From assembly GCA_013813215.1 (NCBI GenBank), contig JACCSC010000082.1, positions 1 through 10,135 of the forward strand: DNA of 10,135 bases, read 5' to 3'. Shown here piece after piece: positions 1 through 6,058 of this stretch. Each line of letters starts with the position of its first letter. Position 1 is the first letter of the stretch. The DNA comes from Geodermatophilaceae bacterium (GTDB lineage: Bacteria > Actinomycetota > Actinomycetes > Mycobacteriales > Geodermatophilaceae). The notes below the pieces were generated by a model that ran no database searches, was not told where the DNA came from, and saw only the letters and a program-made list of their open reading frames with translations. The translations under genes and the position numbers were made by a program.

Positions 1-74
1 AGGTCCGTCTGCCAGCGTGATCAGCCACCGGACGGTGCCGTCGGGCAGGATCGTCTGCTCGAGGGTCGCGCTCG
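1..74. repeat. Left arm of a 74-bp inverted repeat
   Basis: Base i pairs with base 503-i: this arm is the reverse complement of 429-502. Bases 1-64 match without error, 65 is a mismatch (G where the partner predicts A), 66-74 match again, and similarity stops at 75. Because the match runs to base 1, the repeat may continue outside the window. The loop between the arms is about 354 bp. A foldback chimera at a contig end would look like this; so would a real inverted duplication. Confidence 0.95.
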
Positions 75-937
75 GCGTCACGACGGCCATCGGTGTGGTC
101 CCCGGCGTCGGTCCCGTCGCGCCCGCCGGTGTCGGTGGCACGCGCCTGCTGATGTCCGAGCGGGAAGTGGGCAACGGCTCGACGGTCTACATCGCGCCCG
201 AAGGCGCGATCATTCTGTGGGACAGCCCCCTGGTGGTCACCCCGGACGGCTGGTCGGACGTGCCGAGGGACAGCGCGGCCCGCAACGTGCGCACGTCCTA
301 CGAATGCCCCGAGCGGGGCAACGTGGTGTACCGGGCCACCGTCACCCTCGCCGACGGCACGTTGATTCCGTGTATCGGCGTGAGCCCGACGCCCTACGTC
401 TGGCACCGCGAGGCCGAGATCCCGAACGCGAGCGCGATCCTCGAGCAGACGATCCTGCCCGACGGCACCGTCCGGTGGCTGATCACGCTGGCAGACGGAC
501 CTCGCGGGGAGGCGACGTACGCCGCTGTCTTCCCCGGCCTCGGGCAGGTCGCGGTCTCCCGTGGCCTGGACGGCGATGAGCTGCTGGAGATGGTCGACCC
601 CCCAGCGGCGACCGGCGGCGCGGACTTCGCCGTGCCGGTCGGCGAGGATTTCAGGGTCGCCGTACAACAGGAAGACGCGCGCGTACGAAACCTGCCGGCT
701 GACGGGGCAGCAGAGTTCCTCACCGTCTTGCGTCAGCAGGCGGCGAGCGTCGGCAGCTGTGACGCAGATCCGCGCAGCTACCAGTTCGCGCTCACCGACA
801 GAGTCGGCACCTCGGTCGCCTTTTTCACCCTGTCCAACGTTGACGGTTGCCTGAGCCTGGTCTCCAGCTTCGGCGGCGGGAGGCTGCTGCCCACGGCGGA
901 GCTGATCAGTCTGGTCCGCGGCGCGGCAGCCGGCTGA
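17..937 (+). CDS. Secreted or membrane-anchored protein of unknown function, N-terminus unreliable
   Basis: I do not recognise the family. The frame is open to the window edge; GTG at 17 is the first start codon. Residues 1-19 of that reading are the antisense of the protein's own middle (inverted repeat 1-74/429-502), so they are probably not native. Next come a hydrophobic stretch (about residues 17-29, VALGVTTAIGVV) and a Gly/Pro/Val-rich linker, which look like the end of a signal peptide or membrane anchor. The rest is a soluble, beta-rich-looking region with four cysteines (CPERG, IPC, GSC, DGC) that could pair in disulfides outside the cell. In-frame alternatives are GTG at 95 and ATG at 152; none has a clear ribosome-binding site. 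It converges on the aldolase gene with a 7-base gap. That the region is coding is likely; its start and function are unknown. Confidence 0.7.
   Translation: MISHRTVPSGRIVCSRVALGVTTAIGVVPGVGPVAPAGVGGTRLLMSEREVGNGSTVYIAPEGAIILWDSPLVVTPDGWSDVPRDSAARNVRTSYECPERGNVVYRATVTLADGTLIPCIGVSPTPYVWHREAEIPNASAILEQTILPDGTVRWLITLADGPRGEATYAAVFPGLGQVAVSRGLDGDELLEMVDPPAATGGADFAVPVGEDFRVAVQQEDARVRNLPADGAAEFLTVLRQQAASVGSCDADPRSYQFALTDRVGTSVAFFTLSNVDGCLSLVSSFGGGRLLPTAELISLVRGAAAG
429..502. repeat. Right arm of the 74-bp inverted repeat, inside the first gene
   Basis: This is the partner of 1-74. Here the sequence lies in the sense frame of the unknown gene and encodes part of a smoothly continuing domain (around ILEQTILPDGTVRWLITLAD), so this is the more credible native copy. 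The copy at 1-74 reads through in antisense, giving ISHRTVPSGRIVCSR, which also appears on the minus strand across 429-502. Confidence 0.95.
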
Positions 938-944
938 CCGAGGC

Positions 945-1979
945 TCAAGTGCTGATCGAGGTACCGGCCGACAGCAGGTCCTCGCAGGCCTGCTGGACCC
1001 GCGCGGCCATGGCCGTCTCGGCGGCCTTGAGGTAGCTGCGCGGGTCGTACTGCTTCTTGTTGCCGACCTCGCCGTCGATCTTGAGTACGCCGTCATAGTG
1101 GCTGAACATGTGCGCGGCGATCGGCCTGGTGAAGGCGTACTGCGCGTCGGTGTCGACGTTCATCTTGATCACGCCGTAGCCCAGCGCCTCGCGGATCTCC
1201 TCCTGCAGCGAGCCCGAGCCGCCGTGGAAGACCAGGTCGAAAGGCTTGCTGCCGGCCGGCAGACCCAGCTTCTCCGACACCACCTGCTGGCCCTGCTGCA
1301 GGATCTCCGGGCGCAGCTTGACGTTGCCCGGCTTGTACACCCCGTGCACGTTGCCGAAGGTGGCGGCCAGCATGTAGCGCCCCTTGTCGCCGGTGCCGAG
1401 CACCTCGGCGGTGCGCAGGAAGTCGCCGTCGGTCGTGTAGAGCTTGTCGTTGATCTCGTTGGCCACGCCGTCCTCCTCACCGCCGACGACGCCGATCTCG
1501 GCCTCCATCACGATCCGGGCCTCGGCGCAGGCGGCCAGCAACTCGGCGGCGATCTGCAGGTTCTCCTCCAACTCGACCGCCGAGCCGTCCCACATGTGCG
1601 ACTGGAAGAGCGGTTCCCGGCCGGCCGCCACCCGTTCGGCGGACAGGGCCACCAAGGGGCGCATGTACGTGTCGAGCTTGTCCTTCGGGCAGTGGTCGGT
1701 GTGCAGGGCGATGTTCACCGGGTACTTGGCGGCGACCACGTGCGCGTACTCGGCCAGCGCCACGGCACCGGTGACCATGTCCTTGACCGATGCGCCGGAG
1801 AGGAACTCCGCGCCGCCGGTGGAGACCTGGACTATGCCGTCGCTGCCGGCGTCGGCGAAGCCGCGCAGTGCGGCATTGAGCGTCTCCGACGAGGTGACGT
1901 TGATGGCCGGGTAGGCGAAGGCCTGGGCCTTGGCGCGGTCGAGCATCTCGCCGTAGACCTCGGGGGTGGCGATCGGCAT
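945..1979 (-). CDS. fba: Fructose-bisphosphate aldolase, class II
   Basis: This cytosolic zinc enzyme reversibly cleaves fructose 1,6-bisphosphate to glyceraldehyde 3-phosphate and dihydroxyacetone phosphate, serving glycolysis and gluconeogenesis. The 344 residues match the usual class IIA length. Zinc ligands are visible as His96 (HTDHC), His212 (GNVHG) and His252 (FHGGSG), with Asp95 as the catalytic acid/base. These numbers coincide with those of the M. tuberculosis enzyme, so the protein is full length and the start is right. The phosphate-binding NVDTD loop lies near 274-278. The ATG at 1979 is preceded by GGAGG four bases upstream. The flavoprotein gene ends 51 bp upstream on the same strand, so read-through is possible, but a candidate -10 lies in the gap. 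Actinobacterial fba genes often sit near dedA and pyrE, as here (from memory, not checked). Confidence 0.97.
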   Translation of the reverse strand: MPIATPEVYGEMLDRAKAQAFAYPAINVTSSETLNAALRGFADAGSDGIVQVSTGGAEFLSGASVKDMVTGAVALAEYAHVVAAKYPVNIALHTDHCPKDKLDTYMRPLVALSAERVAAGREPLFQSHMWDGSAVELEENLQIAAELLAACAEARIVMEAEIGVVGGEEDGVANEINDKLYTTDGDFLRTAEVLGTGDKGRYMLAATFGNVHGVYKPGNVKLRPEILQQGQQVVSEKLGLPAGSKPFDLVFHGGSGSLQEEIREALGYGVIKMNVDTDAQYAFTRPIAAHMFSHYDGVLKIDGEVGNKKQYDPRSYLKAAETAMAARVQQACEDLLSAGTSIST

Positions 1980-2004
1980 GGGTCCTCCAGACTGGGCGCG
2001 GTGC

Positions 2005-2016
2005 GGGAAGTATCCC
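2005..2016 (-). promoter_or_regulatory. Candidate fba -10 inside a small palindrome
   Basis: On the minus strand GATACT (2014 to 2009) agrees with TATAAT at four of six positions. It would start transcription near 2002, leaving a leader of about 23 nt that holds the GGAGG site. It sits within an interrupted palindrome, GGGA-AGTA-TCCC on the plus strand, which could be an operator or chance. No clear -35 is present at 17-18 bp. Confidence 0.3.
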
Positions 2017-2030
2017 AGCCCGCCCGGCGA

Positions 2031-3368
2031 TCAGCGGCGGGCGGCCTTGCGGGCGGTGATGGACACCGGGTCGAGGGTCGGGGAGAACGGCGGGGCGTAG
2101 GACAGGTCCACGTCGGCGAGGTCGGACACGGTCATCTCGTTCCACAGGGCCGTCGCGAGGACGTCGATCCGCTTGGCCGAGCCCCGTCCACCGACGATCT
2201 GCGCGCCGAGCAGCCGGCCGGTCACCCGCTCGTGCAGCAGCTTGGTCACGATCGACTCTGCGCCCGGGAAGTACCCCGCTCGGGTCGTAGACTCCAGCGT
2301 CGTCGTGTCGGCGTCGAGACCGGCCTGCTCGATCTCGCGCAGGGACAACCCGGTCCGGCCTATCTCGGTCTCGCCCACGACGGTGACCGCCGTTCCGAGC
2401 ACGCCGGCGAAGCGGGCGTCGCCGCCACCGATGTTCGTCCCGGCCACCCGGCCCTGCCGGTTGGCGTGCGTGCCCAGCGCGATCGCGATCGGCTTCCCGG
2501 TGAGCCGGTGGGTCGCCTCGGTGCAGTCGCCGGCGGCCCAGACCCCCTCGGCGCAGCGCTGCCGGTCGTCGACCCGCAGACCGCCGCTGTCGCCCACCGG
2601 GAGACCCGCGGCGGCCGCGAGACCAGCATCGGGGCGTACGCCGAGGCCCAGCACGACGATGTCGGCCGGATGCATGCTGGACTCGGTGAGCACCCGGCGT
2701 ACCCGCCCGTCCTCGCCAGTCTCTACAGCCCGCACCGGCGCGCAGGTCACTACCTCGATGCCCATCGCTGACATGGCCGCGCACACTCGCTCACCCATGT
2801 CCTCGTCCAGCAGCGCGAGGGGCAGCGGGTCGGCCAGCACGACCGTGACCTGGATCCCGCGGCGCAGCAGCATGTCGGCCATCTCGACCCCGATGTACCC
2901 GCCGCCGAGGACCACCGCGCGCCGCGGCGCTCGCTCCAGCACCTCGGTGCGGATCCGCTGGGCGTCGGCGAGCGTGGCTACGCCGTGCACACCCGGCGCG
3001 TCCAGACCCGGTACGTCGGGGCGCAGCAGTCGCGCCCCCGTCCCGATCATCAGCAGGTCGAAGTCGAGCCACTGCTCGTCGTCGAGCAGGACCCGGCGCC
3101 GACCCAGGTCGAGCTCGGTCGCCTCGGTGTGCATCCGGACCTGGATGTCCTTGGCCCGGAAGGCATCCGGCTCGCGGATCACCAGCTCGTCCAGGGGGTC
3201 GACCATGCCACCGACGTAGTACGGGATGCCGCAGGCGGAGTACGAAGTCCACGCGCCGCGCTCGATGGCGACGATCTCCAGGTCGTCCGGGTGGCGCAGT
3301 CGCCGGGCCTGGCTCGCTGCCGACATGCCCGCGGCGTCACCCCCGATGACCACCAGCCGCTGCGTCAC
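2031..3368 (-). CDS. FAD/NAD(P)-dependent disulfide oxidoreductase, coenzyme A disulfide reductase-like
   Basis: This is a 445-residue flavoprotein of the single-cysteine pyridine-nucleotide disulfide reductase group (CoA disulfide reductase, NADH oxidase, persulfide reductase). The FAD fold begins at once (VVIGGDAAGMSAA, 6-18). SYSACGIPYY places the redox cysteine at Cys46. TGAR is at 110-113, the NAD(P)H fold is GGGYIGVE (155-162), and the second FAD contact is GDC (280-282). The C-terminal dimer domain ends in YAPPFS (Tyr424). Tyr366 and Tyr424 keep the 58-residue spacing of the two active-site tyrosines of the S. aureus CoA disulfide reductase. There is no C-terminal rhodanese domain. The start is GTG at 3368, whose GTGA overlaps the dedA stop by four bases, implying translational coupling. 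The physiological substrate (CoA disulfide, polysulfide or oxygen) cannot be told from sequence. Confidence 0.9.
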   Translation of the reverse strand: MTQRLVVIGGDAAGMSAASQARRLRHPDDLEIVAIERGAWTSYSACGIPYYVGGMVDPLDELVIREPDAFRAKDIQVRMHTEATELDLGRRRVLLDDEQWLDFDLLMIGTGARLLRPDVPGLDAPGVHGVATLADAQRIRTEVLERAPRRAVVLGGGYIGVEMADMLLRRGIQVTVVLADPLPLALLDEDMGERVCAAMSAMGIEVVTCAPVRAVETGEDGRVRRVLTESSMHPADIVVLGLGVRPDAGLAAAAGLPVGDSGGLRVDDRQRCAEGVWAAGDCTEATHRLTGKPIAIALGTHANRQGRVAGTNIGGGDARFAGVLGTAVTVVGETEIGRTGLSLREIEQAGLDADTTTLESTTRAGYFPGAESIVTKLLHERVTGRLLGAQIVGGRGSAKRIDVLATALWNEMTVSDLADVDLSYAPPFSPTLDPVSITARKAARR

Positions 3369-4066
3369 TCCGGGTCCGCGACATCCTCGCGCAGCACCCG
3401 TTCGCGCTCGTGCGGCTCGTCGTAGCGTGGGTCCCGCTTGCCGCTGCGCGCCCGCAACAGCTCGATCACGATCGGGATGAACGAGATCACCACGATGACG
3501 ATGAGCATGAGCTCGATGTTGGCGCGGACGAACTCGATACGGCCCAGGAAGTAGCCGAGCAGGGTGACGCCCGCGCCCCAGAGGACGCCACCGACGCTGG
3601 AGTAGATGAGGTACCGGCGGAAGTCCATCTTCCCGACGCCGGCCAGGACCGTGATGAACGTGCGGATGACGGGCACGAACCGGGCCAGCACGATCGCCCG
3701 CGCGCCGTACCGGTCGAAGAAGGCGAACGTCTTGTCGACGTACTCCTGCTTGAACAGCCGCGAGTCCGGTCGCTGGAAGATCGGCGGCCCCGCCACGCGG
3801 CCGATCCAGTAGCCGACCAGGTTGCCCCCAACGGCCGCGACGACGAGCAGCACGCACAACAGCCACAGCGGGGTGTCCAGCGTCCCGGTCGCGACGAGCA
3901 GCCCCGCGGTGAACAGCAGCGAGTCGCCGGGGAAGAAGAAGCCGACCAGCAGGCCGCACTCGGCGAAGATGATGAGCAGGATGCCCAGCAGGGCGTAGGG
4001 ACCCAGGGACTCGATGATCTGGAGCGGATCCAGCCAGTCCGGGCCGAGCGCGACGGTCGTGGGCAC
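3365..4066 (-). CDS. DedA family membrane protein
   Basis: This 233-residue integral membrane protein belongs to the DedA/SNARE-associated family. Members act in envelope homeostasis, proton-motive-force-dependent resistance, and in some cases lipid carrier flipping. Hydrophobic segments lie near 24-60, 66-90, 153-177 and 185-204. The family's functional residues are all present: Glu36, Asp48 in GFFFPGDSLLF, and Arg129/Arg135 in LARFVPVIRTF. Their internal spacing (12 and 6) is the same as that of the essential E39/D51 and R130/R136 of E. coli YqjA. The C-terminal tail (about 205-233) is highly charged and probably cytoplasmic. The GTG start at 4066 follows TAGGGT by five bases with no Shine-Dalgarno, fitting leaderless expression. 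Its stop overlaps the GTG of the flavoprotein gene, so the two are likely one transcript. Confidence 0.94.
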   Translation of the reverse strand: MPTTVALGPDWLDPLQIIESLGPYALLGILLIIFAECGLLVGFFFPGDSLLFTAGLLVATGTLDTPLWLLCVLLVVAAVGGNLVGYWIGRVAGPPIFQRPDSRLFKQEYVDKTFAFFDRYGARAIVLARFVPVIRTFITVLAGVGKMDFRRYLIYSSVGGVLWGAGVTLLGYFLGRIEFVRANIELMLIVIVVISFIPIVIELLRARSGKRDPRYDEPHERERVLREDVADPE

Positions 4067-4089
4067 ACCCGACCCTAACCGCCCGCGTG
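4064..4089. promoter_or_regulatory. Candidate bidirectional promoter between dedA and the PHP gene
   Basis: On the minus strand TAGGGT (4077 to 4072) lies five bases before the dedA GTG. On the plus strand TAACCG (4076-4081) lies five bases before the GTG at 4087. The two hexamers share the self-complementary TA at 4076-4077. The minus element fits the actinobacterial TANNNT pattern; the plus element lacks the final T. Neither side has a recognisable -35 hexamer. The predicted start points are 4066 and about 4087. Confidence 0.4.
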
Positions 4090-4104
4090 CGCCACGATGG
4101 TGGC

Positions 4105-5115
4105 GTGGACCCGATCGAGGCGCTGCGCCGCATCGCCTTCCTTCTCGAACGCTCGCACGAGCCGACCTACCGCGTCCGGGCGTTCCGGACCGCGGCCGCG
4201 GTCGTCGCCGGACTTCCGGCCGGGGAGCTGCGGGCGCGGGCCGAGGCGGGCACGTTGCCCGAGTTGAAGGGCATCGGCAAGGTCACGGCCACCGTGCTGG
4301 CGGAGGCCTGCCGGGGCGAGCTTCCGGCGTACCTGCAGAAGCTGCAGGGCGGCGCGGCGGACCCGGTGACCGCCGGCGGCGAGGTGATGCGTACGGCGCT
4401 GCGCGGTGACTGCCACACCCACTCCGACTGGTCCGACGGCGGCAGCCCGATCGAGGAGATGGCGCTGGCCGCCCGCGACCTGGGCCACGAGTACGTCGTG
4501 CTCACCGACCACTCGCCGCGGCTCACGGTGGCCAACGGGCTGACCGCGCAGCGTCTGCGCCAGCAGTTGGACGTCGTGGCGGAGCTGAACGAGCGGCTGG
4601 CGCCGTTTCGCATCCTGACCGGGATCGAGGTGGACATCCACGAGGACGGCACGCTGGACCAAGACGACGACCTGCTCGCCGAGCTGGACGTCGTGGTCGC
4701 CAGCGTGCACTCCAAGCTGCGCATGGACCGCGACACGATGACCCGCCGGATGGTCCGCGCGATTGCGAACCCGCACACCGATGTTCTCGGGCACTGCACG
4801 GGACGGCTGCTGTCCGGCCGCGGACGGCCGGAGTCGCAGTTCGACGCCGAGCTGGTCTTCGAGGCGTGCCGACGCTTCGAGGTGGCCGTGGAGATCAACA
4901 GCCGACCCGAGCGGCTGGACCCGCCGCGCCGGCTGCTGCGGCTGGCCGCCGACACCGGCTGCCGGTTCACGATCGACACCGACGCGCACGCACCCGGCCA
5001 GCTGGACTGGCTGCCCTACGGCTGCGCCCGTGCCGAGGAGTGCGGGATCGACCCCGAGCGGGTGCTCAACACCGGTTCGGCCGACGATCTGCTGGCCTGG
5101 TCGCGCGAGGGCTGA
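4105..5115 (+). CDS. PHP-domain metal-dependent phosphoesterase with helix-hairpin-helix N-terminus
   Basis: Residues are counted from GTG 4105 (336 in total). The first ~90 form a helical DNA-binding-like module with a hairpin motif LKGIGKVTATVLAEA (55-69), like the N-terminus of family X DNA polymerases. The rest is a complete PHP domain resembling the C-terminal domain of bacterial PolX. Metal ligands are visible in order: HTH (His104, His106) with Asp111, TDHS (His136), GIEVDI (Glu175), ASVHS (His202), GHCTGR (His230) and TDAHA (Asp293, His295). The polymerase nucleotidyl-transfer domain is absent. By family it should hydrolyse phosphoesters with two or three metal ions, perhaps DNA 3' ends or a small phosphorylated substrate; the true substrate is unknown. 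GTG 4087 would add six residues; 4105 is preferred because I recall homologues starting MDP-(V/I)-EAL. The divergent dedA start is 38 bp away. Confidence 0.88.
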   Translation: MDPIEALRRIAFLLERSHEPTYRVRAFRTAAAVVAGLPAGELRARAEAGTLPELKGIGKVTATVLAEACRGELPAYLQKLQGGAADPVTAGGEVMRTALRGDCHTHSDWSDGGSPIEEMALAARDLGHEYVVLTDHSPRLTVANGLTAQRLRQQLDVVAELNERLAPFRILTGIEVDIHEDGTLDQDDDLLAELDVVVASVHSKLRMDRDTMTRRMVRAIANPHTDVLGHCTGRLLSGRGRPESQFDAELVFEACRRFEVAVEINSRPERLDPPRRLLRLAADTGCRFTIDTDAHAPGQLDWLPYGCARAEECGIDPERVLNTGSADDLLAWSREG

Positions 5116-5137
5116 GCGGACATCGAGCGGCATCGCG

Positions 5138-5437
5138 TCAGTCGACGGCGGCCCGGATCCGGCTCACGACGTCCTGGCAGAGGCCGTCGACTGTTGGTTG
5201 CGCGATCTCCAGCTGGTAGCCGAAGAACGAGCAGGAGCAGGTGCGCGGGCAGTCGGCGAGTTCGGCCCGCTGGTTCCAGACCGCGACCCCAAGCACGACG
5301 ATCACCGCCACGATCACCAGCTTGGCGAACAGCTTCCCGACCAGCAGCAGCACGGCCAGCGCGATCAGGGCCAGCACTCCGAGGCCGATCAGCGAGGCGG
5401 TGTCGGCGGCCCCCACGTCTATCGCGCCAAGGTCCAT
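5138..5437 (-). CDS. Small two-helix membrane protein with C-terminal cysteines
   Basis: I do not recognise the family. The protein has 99 residues: a short acidic N-terminus, two hydrophobic helices (about 15-34 and 37-54) separated by GKLFAK, and a hydrophilic tail. The tail carries Cys63, Cys67, Cys69 and Cys87, with the cluster CPRTCSC just after the second helix. If the loop is cytoplasmic the tail is too; the reverse topology would put the cysteines outside, where they could form disulfides. A longer reading from 5527 exists, but ATG 5437 is better because TACCGT ends six bases upstream, giving a leaderless start, and the extra residues are Arg/Gly-rich with no membrane or domain character. 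The gene converges on the PHP gene with a 22-bp gap and diverges from the stress-protein gene. Confidence 0.72.
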   Translation of the reverse strand: MDLGAIDVGAADTASLIGLGVLALIALAVLLLVGKLFAKLVIVAVIVVLGVAVWNQRAELADCPRTCSCSFFGYQLEIAQPTVDGLCQDVVSRIRAAVD

Positions 5438-5449
5438 GTCGTGACGGTA
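5438..5449 (-). promoter_or_regulatory. Candidate leaderless -10 for the small membrane protein gene
   Basis: On the minus strand TACCGT (5449 to 5444) fits the TANNNT -10 pattern. Six bases then separate it from the ATG at 5437, so transcription should begin at or next to the start codon. No Shine-Dalgarno is seen. No good -35 lies 17-18 bp upstream. Confidence 0.45.
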
Positions 5450-5507
5450 GCCACGCCCAGGCCGACCGCGGTCCTCCTGCACACCCCTTGACAAGTTCAC
5501 GACGAGC

Positions 5508-5532
5508 GTTTCCGGGGCACAGATCACGGTGT
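5508..5532 (+). promoter_or_regulatory. Candidate stress-sigma promoter of the general stress protein gene
   Basis: GTTT (5508-5511), a 15-bp spacer and CGGTGT (5527-5532) resemble the GTTT-N14-16-GGGTAT promoters used by SigB/SigF-type stress sigma factors, with full agreement in the -35 core and four of six in the -10. The predicted start near 5540 leaves a leader of about 37 nt containing the strong ribosome-binding site. The match is suggestive only. Confidence 0.33.
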
Positions 5533-5562
5533 GCGGGAGTTGTCCCGATCGGACGACCTACT

Positions 5563-5569
5563 GGAGGAG
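5563..5569 (+). promoter_or_regulatory. Strong ribosome-binding site fixing the stress protein start
   Basis: GGAGGAG lies seven bases before ATG 5577. It decides between this start and the in-frame GTG at 5529, which has no such site and would add 16 residues unlike the rest of the protein. Confidence 0.85.
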
Positions 5570-5576
5570 ACCGAAC

Positions 5577-6053
5577 ATGCAACCGAACCCCGCCCGCACG
5601 CTCGCCGCTCGCGAGCTGATCGGGTCCTACACCGAGTACTCCGACGCCCAGCGTGCAGTCGACTTCCTGTCCGACGAGAAGTTCCCGGTCGAGCGCACCG
5701 CGATCATCGGCTCGGACCTGCGGCTGGTCGAGTTCGTCGTCGGCCGGCTGAACTACGGCCGGGCCGCCCTGGCCGGTGCGGCCAGCGGCGCCTGGTTCGG
5801 CGTCCTCATCGGGCTGTTCCTCGGTCTGTTCACCCCAGGCCTGGACAGCCTGCTCGCGGTCATCCTGTCCGGGCTGCTCATCGGCGCGGCGGCGGGTGCC
5901 GCGTTCGGCCTGGCCGGGCACGCGATGTCCCGGGGCCAACGCGACTTCCTGTCCCAGCGGCAGCTGGCCGCGGCGCGGTACGACGTCGTCGTCGACTCGG
6001 AGTTCGCCAACGAGGCCCGCACGGTGCTGGCCCGGCTCGAGCAGCAGGGCTAG
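5577..6053 (+). CDS. General stress protein, YflT/17M-like domain, membrane-associated
   Basis: The protein has 158 residues. The N-terminal 55 (IGSYTEYSDAQRAVDFLSDE, then FPVERTAIIGSDLRLVE) match the general stress protein 17M/YflT domain, a small alpha/beta fold. Two glycine-rich hydrophobic helices follow (about 62-84 and 91-114), with zipper-like spacing (GAASGAWFGVLIG; SGLLIGAAAGAAFG) suited to helix packing or oligomer formation. The C-terminal strand AARYDVVVDSEFANEARTVLARL resembles a second copy of the fold's last part. Members are stress-induced in Firmicutes; their biochemical role is unknown. The start is set by GGAGGAG seven bases upstream. The stop lies five bases from the convergent GH15 gene's stop. 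A SigB/SigF-like promoter candidate at 5508-5532 fits stress control. Confidence 0.82.
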   Translation: MQPNPARTLAARELIGSYTEYSDAQRAVDFLSDEKFPVERTAIIGSDLRLVEFVVGRLNYGRAALAGAASGAWFGVLIGLFLGLFTPGLDSLLAVILSGLLIGAAAGAAFGLAGHAMSRGQRDFLSQRQLAAARYDVVVDSEFANEARTVLARLEQQG

Positions 6054-6058
6054 GTGTA

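Noticed and set aside
394..723. Minus-strand 109-codon frame inside the first gene
   Set aside because: Its only notable feature, sharing ISHRTVPSGRIVCSR with the first gene's N-terminus, is explained by the inverted repeat. The rest is Ser/Arg/Ala-rich shadow.
927..936. Perfect 10-bp palindrome CAGCCGGCTG at the end of the first gene, as a terminator
   Set aside because: It has no loop and no T-run on either strand. The convergent gaps at 938-944, 5116-5137 and 6054-6058 also lack recognisable intrinsic terminators.
1098..2771. Long plus-strand open frame (557 codons) opposite fba and the flavoprotein
   Set aside because: It lies antisense to two genes with intact catalytic motifs, crosses their boundary, and has the Arg/Gly/His/Val-rich composition of a shadow frame in GC-rich DNA.
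3410..4078. Plus-strand 222-codon frame rich in Asp, Glu, Gln and His
   Set aside because: It is the complement of the DedA membrane segments; the charged composition is the mirror of hydrophobic codons.
2031..4133. A 700-codon minus-strand frame that would fuse a long N-terminus to the flavoprotein
   Set aside because: The part upstream of 3368 is an out-of-frame, Arg-rich reading of dedA. The GTGA overlap at 3365-3368 gives the real start and the flavoprotein fold begins immediately there.
4075..5133. Minus-strand 352-codon frame opposite the PHP gene
   Set aside because: The plus strand carries every PHP metal ligand; the minus reading shows no domain.
5488..5493. Exact TTGACA hexamer as a -35 for the stress gene
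   Set aside because: No -10-like hexamer occurs 16-19 bp downstream (the sequence there is TCCGGG), so it is probably coincidental.
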